DNA of 64,000 bases, taken from contig NZ_BMCS01000001.1 of assembly GCF_014635305.1 (NCBI RefSeq), forward strand, positions 124,001 through 188,000, written 5' to 3'. Positions 42,758 through 52,193 of this stretch are shown here, one piece after another (the stretch's first letter is position 1; every line of letters begins with the position of its first letter). This DNA comes from Williamsia phyllosphaerae. Its GTDB lineage: Bacteria; Actinomycetota; Actinomycetes; Mycobacteriales; Mycobacteriaceae. The position numbers and the translations under genes are program-made. Under the pieces are notes generated by a model that made no database searches, was not told the DNA's origin, and saw nothing but the letters and a program-made list of their open reading frames with translations.

Positions 42758-44306
42758 TCGGGGCCTGCGGCGCACTGGTCACCGGGGTACGACCGGTGCG
42801 GAGGTACTCGACGATCGCGGCGTCGACGACCGGGTTCCCCCGGCCGAACTGCGCGTGGTCGCCACCGCCGACGGCGATCAGGTGCGACCGCATGCGGTCC
42901 CGGTGCACCAGACCACCCCGATACGGGGTCTGCGGGTCGCCGATGCTCTGCAGCTGCAGCGGCGCGGTGGCCAAGCCGCGGTTGCTGATTCGTATCGGCT
43001 GCGCGACCGGCGCTGCGCCGGAGCATGCGAGGCCCGACTCGTAGAGGTACCCCGGGCCGGTGAACACGTCGCCGATGACGAACGAGTCGAGCAGCGACGC
43101 GGGCGCCACCTGCGGTCGGGCGGGGACCGCGTTCTCGTTGCACAGCAGGATCGTCTGCATCTGCGACGAGTTGACGAGCAGCTTCTGCACGTCCGGCGGG
43201 TACTGCGGCGCCGGCTTCGGTGCGGCGATGATGCGCTGGGCGATGATCGGCCAGTTGTCGCGCGACGGCGCCGCGGCGCGCGTCAACGAGAGCAGCGTGG
43301 ACGCGTTCTGCGACTTGCCGGTCGCGATGCTCGCCACGAGGTTGTCGAAGTACGCGCGGGTGGCCGCGTTCGTGTTCACGCCGGCCAGGTAATCGCGAGC
43401 CGCACCACGCAACCCCGGAGGTGCGTCGCCGACCCGAGCAGGCGGCGGTGCGAGCGAGGGCGGGACGCCGGCCTCCGCGGTCACCTTGCGGCTCCACGTG
43501 CGGTACACCGCCAGCGGGGTCTTTCCGAGGTGATAGACGTTGTCGCGCTCTGCGATCCAGGCGAACAGCGCTTGTACCCGCGCCTTGTACCCCTCGGTCT
43601 GGGCGGTCAGCAGCGTGTTCCACTCCAGGTTCGGGTCGACCGCGGAATCGAGGATCAGACGATCGACGTGCTGCGGGAAGAGAGTCGCGTACGTCGACAT
43701 CAGTGTGGTGCCGTACGAGATCCCGAGCAGGTCGACCTTCGCGCCGAGGCCGAGTTGCCGGCGCGCGGACTCGATGTCGCGGGCGGTGTTTGCGGTGGTG
43801 ATGTTCGCGGTACCACCCGGCGTGCGTGCGTTGCAGGCTGAACGGGTGACCGCTCCGGCGGTGAAGACCGCGGCCGGGCTGAGTCCGGAGACCTCGGCGC
43901 ACGCGACGGGGTTGGCGTCCAGCAACCCGCGCGGCTGAACCGCGATCAGGTCCCACTGCTCACGAAGGGGCGCGGGGGTGACCAGCTGGCTGAACATGGG
44001 GATGGCGTCCCCGCCCGGCCCACCGGGATTGCCGATCAGCACGCCACGCTTGTTCGCCTGATCGCGCGCGGGCAGCTTCGACACAGTCACCGCGATGGTC
44101 CCGGCCGACGGACGCGCGTAGTCACGGGGCACGCGCACGACGGTGCACTGCGTGGCGAGCGAGGCGCCGTGGATCTTGGGGCATGGCCCCCACTTGATCG
44201 GGGCAGCCTGCGCCGGCGACGCCGCCAATGCGCTGGTCAGGGACGCGGTTGCCACCGCGACGAGGAACGCGGAACCGAACCGGACACCCCGGCCACTCTT
44301 AGTCAC
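42726..44306 (-). CDS. Secreted alpha/beta-hydrolase (TAP-like peptidase, S33)
   Basis: A 526-residue exported hydrolase with a signal peptide (about residues 1-34, ending SPAQA). The oxyanion HG-type motif is GNPGGPGG, the nucleophile serine is in LLGISYGTTL (about residue 198), and C-terminal acid and base lie in SIGDPQTPY and VGGGDHAQFG. This follows tripeptidyl aminopeptidase-like proteins of Streptomyces and mycobacteria, which may release N-terminal peptides or act as esterases. GTG start. Confidence 0.87.
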   Translation of the reverse strand: MTKSGRGVRFGSAFLVAVATASLTSALAASPAQAAPIKWGPCPKIHGASLATQCTVVRVPRDYARPSAGTIAVTVSKLPARDQANKRGVLIGNPGGPGGDAIPMFSQLVTPAPLREQWDLIAVQPRGLLDANPVACAEVSGLSPAAVFTAGAVTRSACNARTPGGTANITTANTARDIESARRQLGLGAKVDLLGISYGTTLMSTYATLFPQHVDRLILDSAVDPNLEWNTLLTAQTEGYKARVQALFAWIAERDNVYHLGKTPLAVYRTWSRKVTAEAGVPPSLAPPPARVGDAPPGLRGAARDYLAGVNTNAATRAYFDNLVASIATGKSQNASTLLSLTRAAAPSRDNWPIIAQRIIAAPKPAPQYPPDVQKLLVNSSQMQTILLCNENAVPARPQVAPASLLDSFVIGDVFTGPGYLYESGLACSGAAPVAQPIRISNRGLATAPLQLQSIGDPQTPYRGGLVHRDRMRSHLIAVGGGDHAQFGRGNPVVDAAIVEYLRTGRTPVTSAPQAPITTPLLPAKR

Positions 44307-44360
44307 GCGAACAACGTACCCGATGTCCGATTCACGAGACCAACCTCCGCGCCGGGGGCG

Positions 44361-44450
44361 TCAGTAGGGAAAGACCCGGCCGCCGTTGTTGCCCGCGTTC
44401 GGATCGATCGTGCTGGACAGCGCGTACCGGTACTTCGTGGGGCTGCTGGG
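44361..44450 (-). pseudogene. Possible 3' remnant of a degraded gene
   Basis: Between groL and the peptidase gene, the minus strand reads a plausible protein C-terminus ending KYRYALSSTIDPNAGNNGGR and VFPY, followed by TGA at 44361-44363. The same frame upstream is arginine-rich and unlikely to be coding, while a different frame there reads PGDTRSATGVTADLAGRP, also protein-like. This would fit a frameshifted, truncated gene tail, but no start or full domain remains. Confidence 0.35.
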
Positions 44451-44521
44451 CGTCCCGCCAGATCGGCGGTGACCCCGGTCGCGGACCGGGTGTCGCCGGG
44501 TGCGGCCGCGGCAACGCCGAA

Positions 44522-44551
44522 GGCCGGCCACCCCGCGTGGGGTGACCGGCC
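44522..44551 (-). terminator. Terminator after groL
   Basis: GGCCGGCCACCCC (44522-44534) and GGGGTGACCGGCC (44539-44551) form a 13-bp stem with a 4-nt loop and one G-U wobble in the groL transcript, 43 bp after the groL stop. A short UU follows. Stability should be high. Confidence 0.82.
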
Positions 44552-44594
44552 TCCGGTCGTCAGCTGCGTTGTGCGACTGCGGGTTCTGACTGGA

Positions 44595-46259
<1,665 letters not shown>

Positions 46260-46330
46260 TCATGGCCGGATTCGGTGCCCGCGACGGACGACCGGGGTGT
46301 CAGTGAAGACCCGATCTCACCGGTCCGACC

Positions 46331-46391
46331 TGGCACTCACGGTTCGAGAGTGCCAACTGCCTTTTTAGCACTCGGGTGGGGTGAGTGCAAG
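46331..46391 (-). promoter_or_regulatory. groL promoter with two CIRCE elements
   Basis: On the minus strand, TTGCAC (46390-46385) and TAAAAA (46367-46362) are 17 bp apart and make a good vegetative promoter. CIRCE 1 covers 46365-46391 (TTAGCACTC, N9, GAGTGCAAG), enclosing the promoter hexamers. CIRCE 2 at 46331-46354 (TGGCACTC, N9, GAGTGCCA) has perfect 8-bp arms and lies just downstream of the expected start. HrcA binding there would block initiation and early transcription. Confidence 0.9.
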
Positions 46392-46462
46392 GTCGGCGGG
46401 GCCTGCTTCGCAGTCCGCGAATCGTCGTCAAACCAGGTCATTACCGTGGCTACCGTTGTCCG

Positions 46463-47353
46463 ATGACATCCTCAGAGCGTCCATTCCGGTTCGGCGTCAA
46501 CCTTCGCACCGTCGATGATCGGCGGAGCTGGCTCGACGGTGCGCGACGAGTCGAAGAGCTCGGCTACGACATGCTTCTGGTGCCCGACCACCTGGGATTC
46601 CCGAGCCCGTTCCCCGCGCTGGTGGCCGCCGCCGGAGTCACCGACCACCTCCGGCTGGGCACGTGCGTTCTCAACGCCGGCTTCTACAACCCGACCATCC
46701 TGGCGCGCGATGTCGCCACCGCAGACGTCTCGACAGGCGGCCGAATCGAGTTGGGGCTCGGCACCGGATACGTCCGGGCCGAGTTCGAGACGGCCGGGTT
46801 GCCGTTCGAGTCGGCGGGACAGCGCGTCGCACACCTGCGCACCACCGTCGAGACCGTCTACGACCTCTTCGACGACGAGTCCCACGCCCCGAGACCCACC
46901 CAGTCGCACGTCCCGCTGTTCCTGGCCGGCAATGGCGACAAGATGCTCCGTCTCGCTGCCGAGCGCGCCGACATCATCGGGTTCACCGGCGCGAGCACCG
47001 ACCGCGACGGGACGATGTCGCTGAACTCCCCCGCCGACCTGGGGTCTCGGGTGCAGTTCGCGCGCGATGCGGCGGGGGACCGGGCCGACTCCATCGAGTG
47101 GAACCTGCTGGTCCAGCGCGTCGTGATCACAGACGATCATGAACAGATCACCGCAGAACTACACGAGCAGTTCGCCCCGGAACTCACGCCTGCGGAGTTC
47201 GCAGAACACCCCACGATCCTGGTCGGGACAGTCGAGCAGATCGCAGCGAAGCTGAACGAACTGCGGGAGCGGACCGGGATCAGCTACATCACCGTCAGTG
47301 AGCCGGACCTCGCCATCTTCGCGCCGGTCATCGAGCTACTGCGCAGCTGCTGA
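46463..47353 (+). CDS. LLM-class F420-dependent oxidoreductase
   Basis: A 296-residue luciferase-like TIM-barrel protein starting FRFGVNLRTVDDRRSWLDGAR, typical of the TIGR03621 (MSMEG_2516-like) F420 family. Other motifs: LVPDHLG, LRLGTCVLNAGFYNPTILARD and GRIELGLGTGY. Substrate unknown. ATG 46463 lies in the region divergent from groL. The final codons, TGC TGA, lie in the left 77-bp palindrome (47347-47423), so the element supplies the stop. Confidence 0.87.
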   Translation: MTSSERPFRFGVNLRTVDDRRSWLDGARRVEELGYDMLLVPDHLGFPSPFPALVAAAGVTDHLRLGTCVLNAGFYNPTILARDVATADVSTGGRIELGLGTGYVRAEFETAGLPFESAGQRVAHLRTTVETVYDLFDDESHAPRPTQSHVPLFLAGNGDKMLRLAAERADIIGFTGASTDRDGTMSLNSPADLGSRVQFARDAAGDRADSIEWNLLVQRVVITDDHEQITAELHEQFAPELTPAEFAEHPTILVGTVEQIAAKLNELRERTGISYITVSEPDLAIFAPVIELLRSC

Positions 47354-47423
47354 AATCCTGCTCTGAGCGCCCCGGCACGACGTATACGACCGCGCCGTAC
47401 CGCTACGGGCCGGATCTCAGCAG
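47347..47423. repeat. 77-bp palindromic element, left copy
   Basis: Arms CTGCTGAAATCC (47347-47358) and GGATCTCAGCAG (47412-47423) are complementary with one mismatch, extendable by AG/CT outside (47345-47425). It is 56/77 identical (my hand count, no gaps) to the right copy at 48374-48450. It contains the stop codon of the LLM gene, and the DUF559-type ORF's first ATG follows 4 bp after it. Confidence 0.8.
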
Positions 47424-47426
47424 CTC

Positions 47427-48380
47427 ATGCATTGTCCCCAGTTCGTGTCGCATGCACCGACTCTCGATCGCCTCCACCGAACCGTGGCCATCAGACCGGA
47501 CACCCCCGCGACACTCGACCACGTGACCGACCTCGACATCCTCCTCCGGGCCTGCCTCGGCGTGGTGTCCCGCCCGCAGTTGCTGAGCGCGGGTCTCTCG
47601 GACGCGGACATCAGACGGCTCGTTCGACAGGGATCACTCCGGCGGATCAGGACCGGCTGGTACGCCGCTTCATCCGCCGACCAGATGGTCGTCGAGGCGG
47701 TACGCGAAGGCGGAGTCCTGACGTGTCTGTCAGCGCTTCGTCGGCACGGCGGGTGGGTCCCCGAGCACCCGCACGCCCTGCACCTCCGGCCAATGGTTCG
47801 CGGAAACAGCGTGCGAGCCTCGCAACCATGTAGAACATTCGGCCCGACGCCGACCGCGGTTGGCGCGGTGGACGACGTCGTGACCGCGCTTCGCCATGCC
47901 GCGCGATCCCTCGACGCGGAGGACTTCATCGTCGTGAGCGACTCCGCACTCAACCTGAAGCTCGCGACATTCGACGAACTGTCATCAGCCTTGTCGACCG
48001 CGCCGGCGCGGGTACGCGCTCTTCTCGACAGATGCGACGGGCAGGCACAATCCGGCACCGAGACGATGGTTCGACTGCGGCTCCGCGCGAAGAACATCGG
48101 CGTCTCGACGCAGCACCATGTCCCCGGAGTCGGGCACGTCGACCTCCTCGTCGGCAACCGCCTGGTCGTCGAGGTCGACAGCAAGGCGCACCACACCGGC
48201 GTCGAGCGCTATGAGTCGGACCGGACCCGCGACCGGCTACTGACTCAGTTGGGGTACCTACCGATTCGGTTCACCTACCGGCAGGTCGTCCACGACTGGC
48301 ACGCCTGCGAACACACTGTCATCGACCTGGTCCGTCGCGGCGACCATCGACGCCGCCCGCACGGTGTCCGTGACTGCTGA
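47427..48380 (+). CDS. DUF559 (Vsr-like) nuclease-domain protein with AbiEi-like N-terminus
   Basis: A protein of up to 317 residues. An N-terminal winged-helix segment (VVSRPQLLSAGLSDADIRRLVRQGSLRRIRTGWYA, about 46-80) resembles AbiEi antitoxin/DUF4095-type domains. The C-terminal part resembles the DUF559/Vsr PD-(D/E)XK fold: HVDLLVGNRLVVEVDSKAHH, then YESDRTRDRLLTQLGYLPIRFTYRQV. ATG 47427 is just after the left palindrome; a GTG at 47523 would start at MTDLDILLRACLG and is perhaps more typical. Its stop lies inside the right palindrome, so the gene fills the interval between two related elements. Function unknown; such genes are often multicopy in Mycobacteriales. Confidence 0.78.
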   Translation: MHCPQFVSHAPTLDRLHRTVAIRPDTPATLDHVTDLDILLRACLGVVSRPQLLSAGLSDADIRRLVRQGSLRRIRTGWYAASSADQMVVEAVREGGVLTCLSALRRHGGWVPEHPHALHLRPMVRGNSVRASQPCRTFGPTPTAVGAVDDVVTALRHAARSLDAEDFIVVSDSALNLKLATFDELSSALSTAPARVRALLDRCDGQAQSGTETMVRLRLRAKNIGVSTQHHVPGVGHVDLLVGNRLVVEVDSKAHHTGVERYESDRTRDRLLTQLGYLPIRFTYRQVVHDWHACEHTVIDLVRRGDHRRRPHGVRDC

Positions 48381-48450
48381 GATCCAGCACGGAGCGCGCC
48401 GGCACCGTGTATGCATCGATGCCGACCCGCTCAGCGCGGGATTTCAGCAG
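48374..48450. repeat. 77-bp palindromic element, right copy
   Basis: Arms CTGCTGAGATCC (48374-48385) and GGATTTCAGCAG (48439-48450) are complementary with one mismatch. Same length and orientation as the left copy at 47347-47423. It provides the TGC TGA end of the DUF559 gene and lies 2 bp from the stop of the convergent GNAT gene, so it could also act as a bidirectional terminator. Confidence 0.8.
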
Positions 48451-48452
48451 GC

Positions 48453-48815
48453 TCAGCCGGCGTGCTCGCGTAGGTACCGCATGACGTGGACGTCGGGCTG
48501 ATCGACGATGTCGGCGACGTCATCGTGCTTGCCGACGTAGGCGGCGAACAGCGGACACACCGGGACGACCCGACGGCCAGCGGCGCGGGTGGCGTCGATC
48601 GCCCCGCGTACGAGGATCGTGCCGAGGCCACGACCGCCGTAGGCCTCGTCGACCTCGGTGTGGAAAAAGATCCGTTGAGCGCCGGTCTCGGCACCGTCAC
48701 GGTCGCGGTAAAGCGCGAACCCGACCGTGCCCTCCGGATCGAGCGCGATCTCGAAGCGCTGCAGTTCCGGGTTGTCGGTGACGGTGGTCTCGGCGCCGGT
48801 CTTGTCGGTGGTCAT
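48453..48815 (-). CDS. GNAT N-acetyltransferase (GCN5-related, YidJ-like)
   Basis: A 120-residue small acetyltransferase of the COG2388 type: FALYRDRDGAETGAQRIFFHTEVDEAYGGRGLGTILVRGAIDATRAAG contains the acetyl-CoA-binding GGRGLG segment (about residues 62-67), followed by VVPVCPLFAAYVGKH. The substrate is unknown. ATG 48815 overlaps the stop of the upstream pirin gene (TGATG), so the two are coupled. Confidence 0.87.
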   Translation of the reverse strand: MTTDKTGAETTVTDNPELQRFEIALDPEGTVGFALYRDRDGAETGAQRIFFHTEVDEAYGGRGLGTILVRGAIDATRAAGRRVVPVCPLFAAYVGKHDDVADIVDQPDVHVMRYLREHAG

Positions 48816-49819
48816 CAGCTGTCCTGTCGGTGATCGGTCATCCGGGCGCGCGGTGCGGGGTTGGAACGTGGCCGCAGAACGGTGTTCGGCAGGGTGGGCG
48901 CCGGGATCCGGTCGTGCGGACCGGTGTACCCCTGCACCGATCCGAACCTCTCGGCGTGGGCCTCCCACTGCTCGCGATAGGCGGCGATCTCCTCGTGGGT
49001 GCGTCCGACGAAGTTCCACCACATGATGATCTCCTCGTCGAACGGCTCGCCACCGAGCAGCAGACACCGCGCCGGGACGGACCCCGCATTCGTGATCGTC
49101 ACCTGCGACGCCCCGACACCGACGTAGGCGAGATCGCCGTTGGCCAGGTCGGTGTCGGAGACCCGGAGCTCACCCTGGTCGCTGAGAACACCGTGCTCGA
49201 AGTCCGGGGACACGTCGAGCGAGATGGTGGCGTGCGGGTCGATGACGATCTCCGCCCCGAGCAGCGGGGTGTACGTGGTGACGGGTGATCGCTCGCCCGC
49301 CAGCTCGCCGATGAACACCCGCAGCACCGCGCCGTCGACCGCGACAGAGCCGGGAGCGTGGTGTTGGAAACCGCGCTCGGAGTGCCGCGCCGACTCCGGC
49401 AGCGCCACCCACAGCTGTGCGCCGTGCAGGACCGTCGTGTCCGGGGTGGAGACCTCCGAGTGACTGATGCCCGCACCCGCGGACATCAGGTTGAGCTCGC
49501 CAGGCCGGACCATCGCACGCACCCCGGCGCTGTCGCGGTGTTCGACCTCGCCGCTGAACAGCCAGCTCACGGTCTGCAATCCGGTGTGCGGATGTGGCGC
49601 GACATCCATGCCTGCGCTGCGCGTGACGTCCTCGGGACCGTAGTGGTCGACGAAGCACCAGGCCCCGATCAGCGATCGCTGTCGCTGCGGCAGGGTGCGG
49701 CGGACCAGCATGGCGCGGGGCCCGCCGAGCGGTACCTCGCGCGCCGTGAGCACCTCCACGCCCGTGGTCGGGGAACCGACGCACTCCTGCTCCACCGGGT
49801 GTTGCTCGAGATTGCTCAT
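48815..49819 (-). CDS. Pirin family protein
   Basis: A 334-residue bicupin. The metal-binding N-terminal cupin has DVAPHPHTGLQTVSWLF, GEVEHRDSAG and ISHSEVS, giving the three histidines and one glutamate of pirins; some bacterial pirins have quercetin 2,3-dioxygenase activity. The C-terminal cupin ends with EEIIMWWNFVGRTHEEI, a pirin hallmark. ATG 49819 gives MSNLEQHP; sequence upstream overlaps the divergent gene's promoter. Coupled to the GNAT gene. Confidence 0.9.
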   Translation of the reverse strand: MSNLEQHPVEQECVGSPTTGVEVLTAREVPLGGPRAMLVRRTLPQRQRSLIGAWCFVDHYGPEDVTRSAGMDVAPHPHTGLQTVSWLFSGEVEHRDSAGVRAMVRPGELNLMSAGAGISHSEVSTPDTTVLHGAQLWVALPESARHSERGFQHHAPGSVAVDGAVLRVFIGELAGERSPVTTYTPLLGAEIVIDPHATISLDVSPDFEHGVLSDQGELRVSDTDLANGDLAYVGVGASQVTITNAGSVPARCLLLGGEPFDEEIIMWWNFVGRTHEEIAAYREQWEAHAERFGSVQGYTGPHDRIPAPTLPNTVLRPRSNPAPRARMTDHRQDS

Positions 49820-49922
49820 CCGTCGGGCCGCCTTCGCCTGTGAAGCGTCGTCTATCTTGATGTGTGCCAGAACAATACGCCTGCGCGAGTATTCCCGACG
49901 CGCTCTTCCGAGAGGGATGACC

Positions 49923-50378
49923 GTGACCGGTTCGCACATCTACATCGACAAGCAGTCCCCCTCCGCGTACCGCGCGCTCGGCGGTGTCGCGACGGCGGTG
50001 GCCGACGTGGCGCGCGACGCCGAGCTGCCCCGCGTCCTCGTCGAGCTGATCAACCTGCGCGTCTCCCAGATCAACGGATGTGCGTTCTGTCTCGAGCTGC
50101 ATTCGCGCCGTGCGATCGCGGCGGGCGAGACCGTGCAGCGCATCGCGACGCTGCCCGCGTGGCGCGACACCGAGTTGTTCGACGCCACCGAGCGCGCCGC
50201 ACTGCGTCTCGCCGAGATCTGCACCGACCTGCCGTCGCACGATCTGCAGGAGATCGACTACGAGCGTGCCCGCGAAAACCTCACCGACGACCAGATCTCG
50301 GCGGTCATCTGGGTCGCCATCGCGATCAACGCGTTCAACCGGGTGTCGATCCTCAGCCGACACCCCGTCCGGCAGTGA
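49923..50378 (+). CDS. AhpD-like carboxymuconolactone decarboxylase family protein
   Basis: A 151-residue helical protein with the AhpD motif CxxC followed by His (INGCAFCLELHSRRA, about residues 45-59), so alkylhydroperoxidase-type redox activity is plausible. GTG 49923 is preferred because GAGAGGG lies 6 bp upstream; ATG 49917 would place it too close. Divergent from the pirin gene (103 bp). Its 3' end overlaps the convergent monooxygenase gene by 26 bp. Confidence 0.88.
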   Translation: MTGSHIYIDKQSPSAYRALGGVATAVADVARDAELPRVLVELINLRVSQINGCAFCLELHSRRAIAAGETVQRIATLPAWRDTELFDATERAALRLAEICTDLPSHDLQEIDYERARENLTDDQISAVIWVAIAINAFNRVSILSRHPVRQ

Positions 50379-51621
50379 CCGGGGCATCTGCGTAGATCGG
50401 GTAGCTCGGCAGGACGAAGTCCTTGCCCGCACGCGAGAGCAGGCGGTGTTCGACCCGCTCGCGCACCGCGGGTTTCGCGATCAGCCGGTGCGCGGTCCGC
50501 AGCACCCGCAGGCCCCACGTGGTCCGCGGCATGACCGTGCGCGAGTTGCCCGGCGGCGGGGTCTGCACGGTCTCGGCGTAGGGCCGGATGATCCGCTCGT
50601 AGGCGGCGAACGCACGACGGTGATCGATCGTCGCGCCGACGCGGGCCGCGTCGAGTTCACCGGCGAGGACGTATGCCCCGACCAGCGCGAGTGTGGTTCC
50701 CATGCCGGTGGGCCCACCCGCCCACGCCGCGTCGCCGACGACGATCACCCGACCGCGGGAGTAGGTCGGCAACACCACCTTGTCGGTGCGCTCCATGTAG
50801 AACTCCTCGGGCGCGACGGCGAAGCCGTCGAGGATGCGGTCGGTCTCCCACCCGACTCCGGCGAACCGTGTGCGCAGGACCTTCATCTGGGCGGTGTGGC
50901 CGAGTCGGTCCAGGCCGAGGTCGGGCGCGAGGAAACCCAGGTTCGCGCGGATGGTGCCCTTGTTGTCCGGGCGCAGACCGACCATGCGGCTGTCCCGCGC
51001 GGTCATCCACCGCCACCAGTCGTCATCCCCAGCGGTCCGCTCGATCGTGCCGTAGGCGATGTAGAGACCCCGGCTGATCGTGCCGACCTCGTCGCCGAAC
51101 ACCAGGTCGCGGGTGGTGGAGTTGCGTCCCTCGGCTACGACGACGAGGTCGTAGCGTTCCCTGGACCCGTCCGCGAGCTCGACCTCGACCCCGTCGGCCC
51201 CCTGATCGAGGGCGGTGATGTGGTTGCCGTAGCGGTGCTCGACCTGTCCCTCGGTCAGGCGGAGCAGGATCTCCGACAGCGACCCCCGCAGGATCTCGAG
51301 TTCGGCGGTCGGTCCGTCCGATCCCTCGATCGTCGGCATCTCGGCGTACGGCTCGCCACGGTGGTCGTAGTAGCGGATCCCGACTTCACCGGTCGACGCC
51401 GCCTTGACCTCCGCCCGCACCCCCATCGCGCGGAGCACGGCGTGGCCGGCGTCCCGAATGTCGACGTTCTGGCCGGCCTCGCGCATCTGCGGCGCCCGTT
51501 CCATCAGCGTCACCGCGAACCCTGCTCGGTGCAACGCCCACGCCTGGGCCGGACCGCCCACGCTGCCCCCGGTCACCAGCACCGTCGGTCGTTCGTCGTC
51601 CTGTGATCGTGTCCGTGTCAT
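50353..51621 (-). CDS. FAD-dependent monooxygenase (PHBH-like)
   Basis: A 422-residue class A flavin monooxygenase. The dinucleotide motif is VTGGSVGGPAQAWAL (about residues 15-29), a DG-type segment is LVVVAEGRNSTTRD, and the second FAD motif is VVGDAAWAGGPTGMGTTLAL. Related enzymes hydroxylate aromatics or inactivate tetracycline- and rifampicin-type drugs; the substrate is unknown. It is divergent from a MarR gene across a palindrome-rich promoter, so MarR probably regulates it. Confidence 0.88.
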   Translation of the reverse strand: MTRTRSQDDERPTVLVTGGSVGGPAQAWALHRAGFAVTLMERAPQMREAGQNVDIRDAGHAVLRAMGVRAEVKAASTGEVGIRYYDHRGEPYAEMPTIEGSDGPTAELEILRGSLSEILLRLTEGQVEHRYGNHITALDQGADGVEVELADGSRERYDLVVVAEGRNSTTRDLVFGDEVGTISRGLYIAYGTIERTAGDDDWWRWMTARDSRMVGLRPDNKGTIRANLGFLAPDLGLDRLGHTAQMKVLRTRFAGVGWETDRILDGFAVAPEEFYMERTDKVVLPTYSRGRVIVVGDAAWAGGPTGMGTTLALVGAYVLAGELDAARVGATIDHRRAFAAYERIIRPYAETVQTPPPGNSRTVMPRTTWGLRVLRTAHRLIAKPAVRERVEHRLLSRAGKDFVLPSYPIYADAPVTAGRGVG

Positions 51622-51657
51622 TCGCTTCTCCTGGTCGCCGTCGCTATATGTGTAGAC

Positions 51658-51690
51658 AATCTAGCTGTTAGAAGAACATAACACTAGATT
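51658..51690. promoter_or_regulatory. Palindromic operator between monooxygenase and marR genes
   Basis: AATCTAG (51658-51664) mirrors CTAGATT (51684-51690), and inside, TGTTA (51666-51670) mirrors TAACA (51678-51682). This nested inverted repeat lies in the 94-bp divergent spacer and is AT-rich compared with flanks. It is the most likely binding site for the adjacent MarR protein. TAGATT at 51685-51690 could double as a -10 element for marR. Confidence 0.65.
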
Positions 51691-51715
51691 GACTAGCAAA
51701 GTCCGACGTGATGGG

Positions 51716-52180
51716 ATGACGCCCATGCCGAACGACGACGACAGCTACGGCGATCTCGATCCGGCCACGATCGCGGTGCGCGACATGGTCGGCGCCTCGA
51801 GGGAACTCGTCGGACGAATGGCCCACCGGATGGGGATGAACCCCAACGACATGTCGGCCATCGCACAGCTGACCCAGGAGGGACCGATGGGCGTGGCCGA
51901 TCTCGCCACGCACCTCGGGATCAGGTCGGCATCGGCAACCGTGATGGTCGACCGCCTCGAACGCGCGGGACACGTCGAACGGGTCCGCGACACCGTCGAT
52001 CGACGTCGGGTGGTGGTGACCGAGACGCCGACCGCGCGCCGGACCGCCGCGCAGGCCTGGGGTCCCACCATCGGCCGCCTCGACGAGGTGTGCCGGGAGT
52101 TGGCCGACGACGAACGAGATGTGGTGATGCGCTTCCTCGCGCGGATCACCGAGGTGACGCGCGAGAGCGGAACCGACTGA
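51716..52180 (+). CDS. MarR-family transcriptional regulator
   Basis: A 154-residue MarR regulator: winged helix at about residues 45-110 (GVADLATHLGIRSASATVMVDRLERAGHVERVRDTVDRRRVVVTET). ATG 51716 is preferred (ATG 51725 also possible); the TTG at 51689 would place the start inside the operator. Divergent from the FAD monooxygenase. The ligand is likely an aromatic or drug-like compound, by analogy. Confidence 0.88.
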   Translation: MTPMPNDDDSYGDLDPATIAVRDMVGASRELVGRMAHRMGMNPNDMSAIAQLTQEGPMGVADLATHLGIRSASATVMVDRLERAGHVERVRDTVDRRRVVVTETPTARRTAAQAWGPTIGRLDEVCRELADDERDVVMRFLARITEVTRESGTD

Positions 52181-52193
52181 GACCGGGGCGGCG

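Noticed and set aside
51689-51715. TTG at 51689 as the marR start
   Set aside because: It would lie inside the palindromic operator; ATG 51716 gives the normal MarR length.
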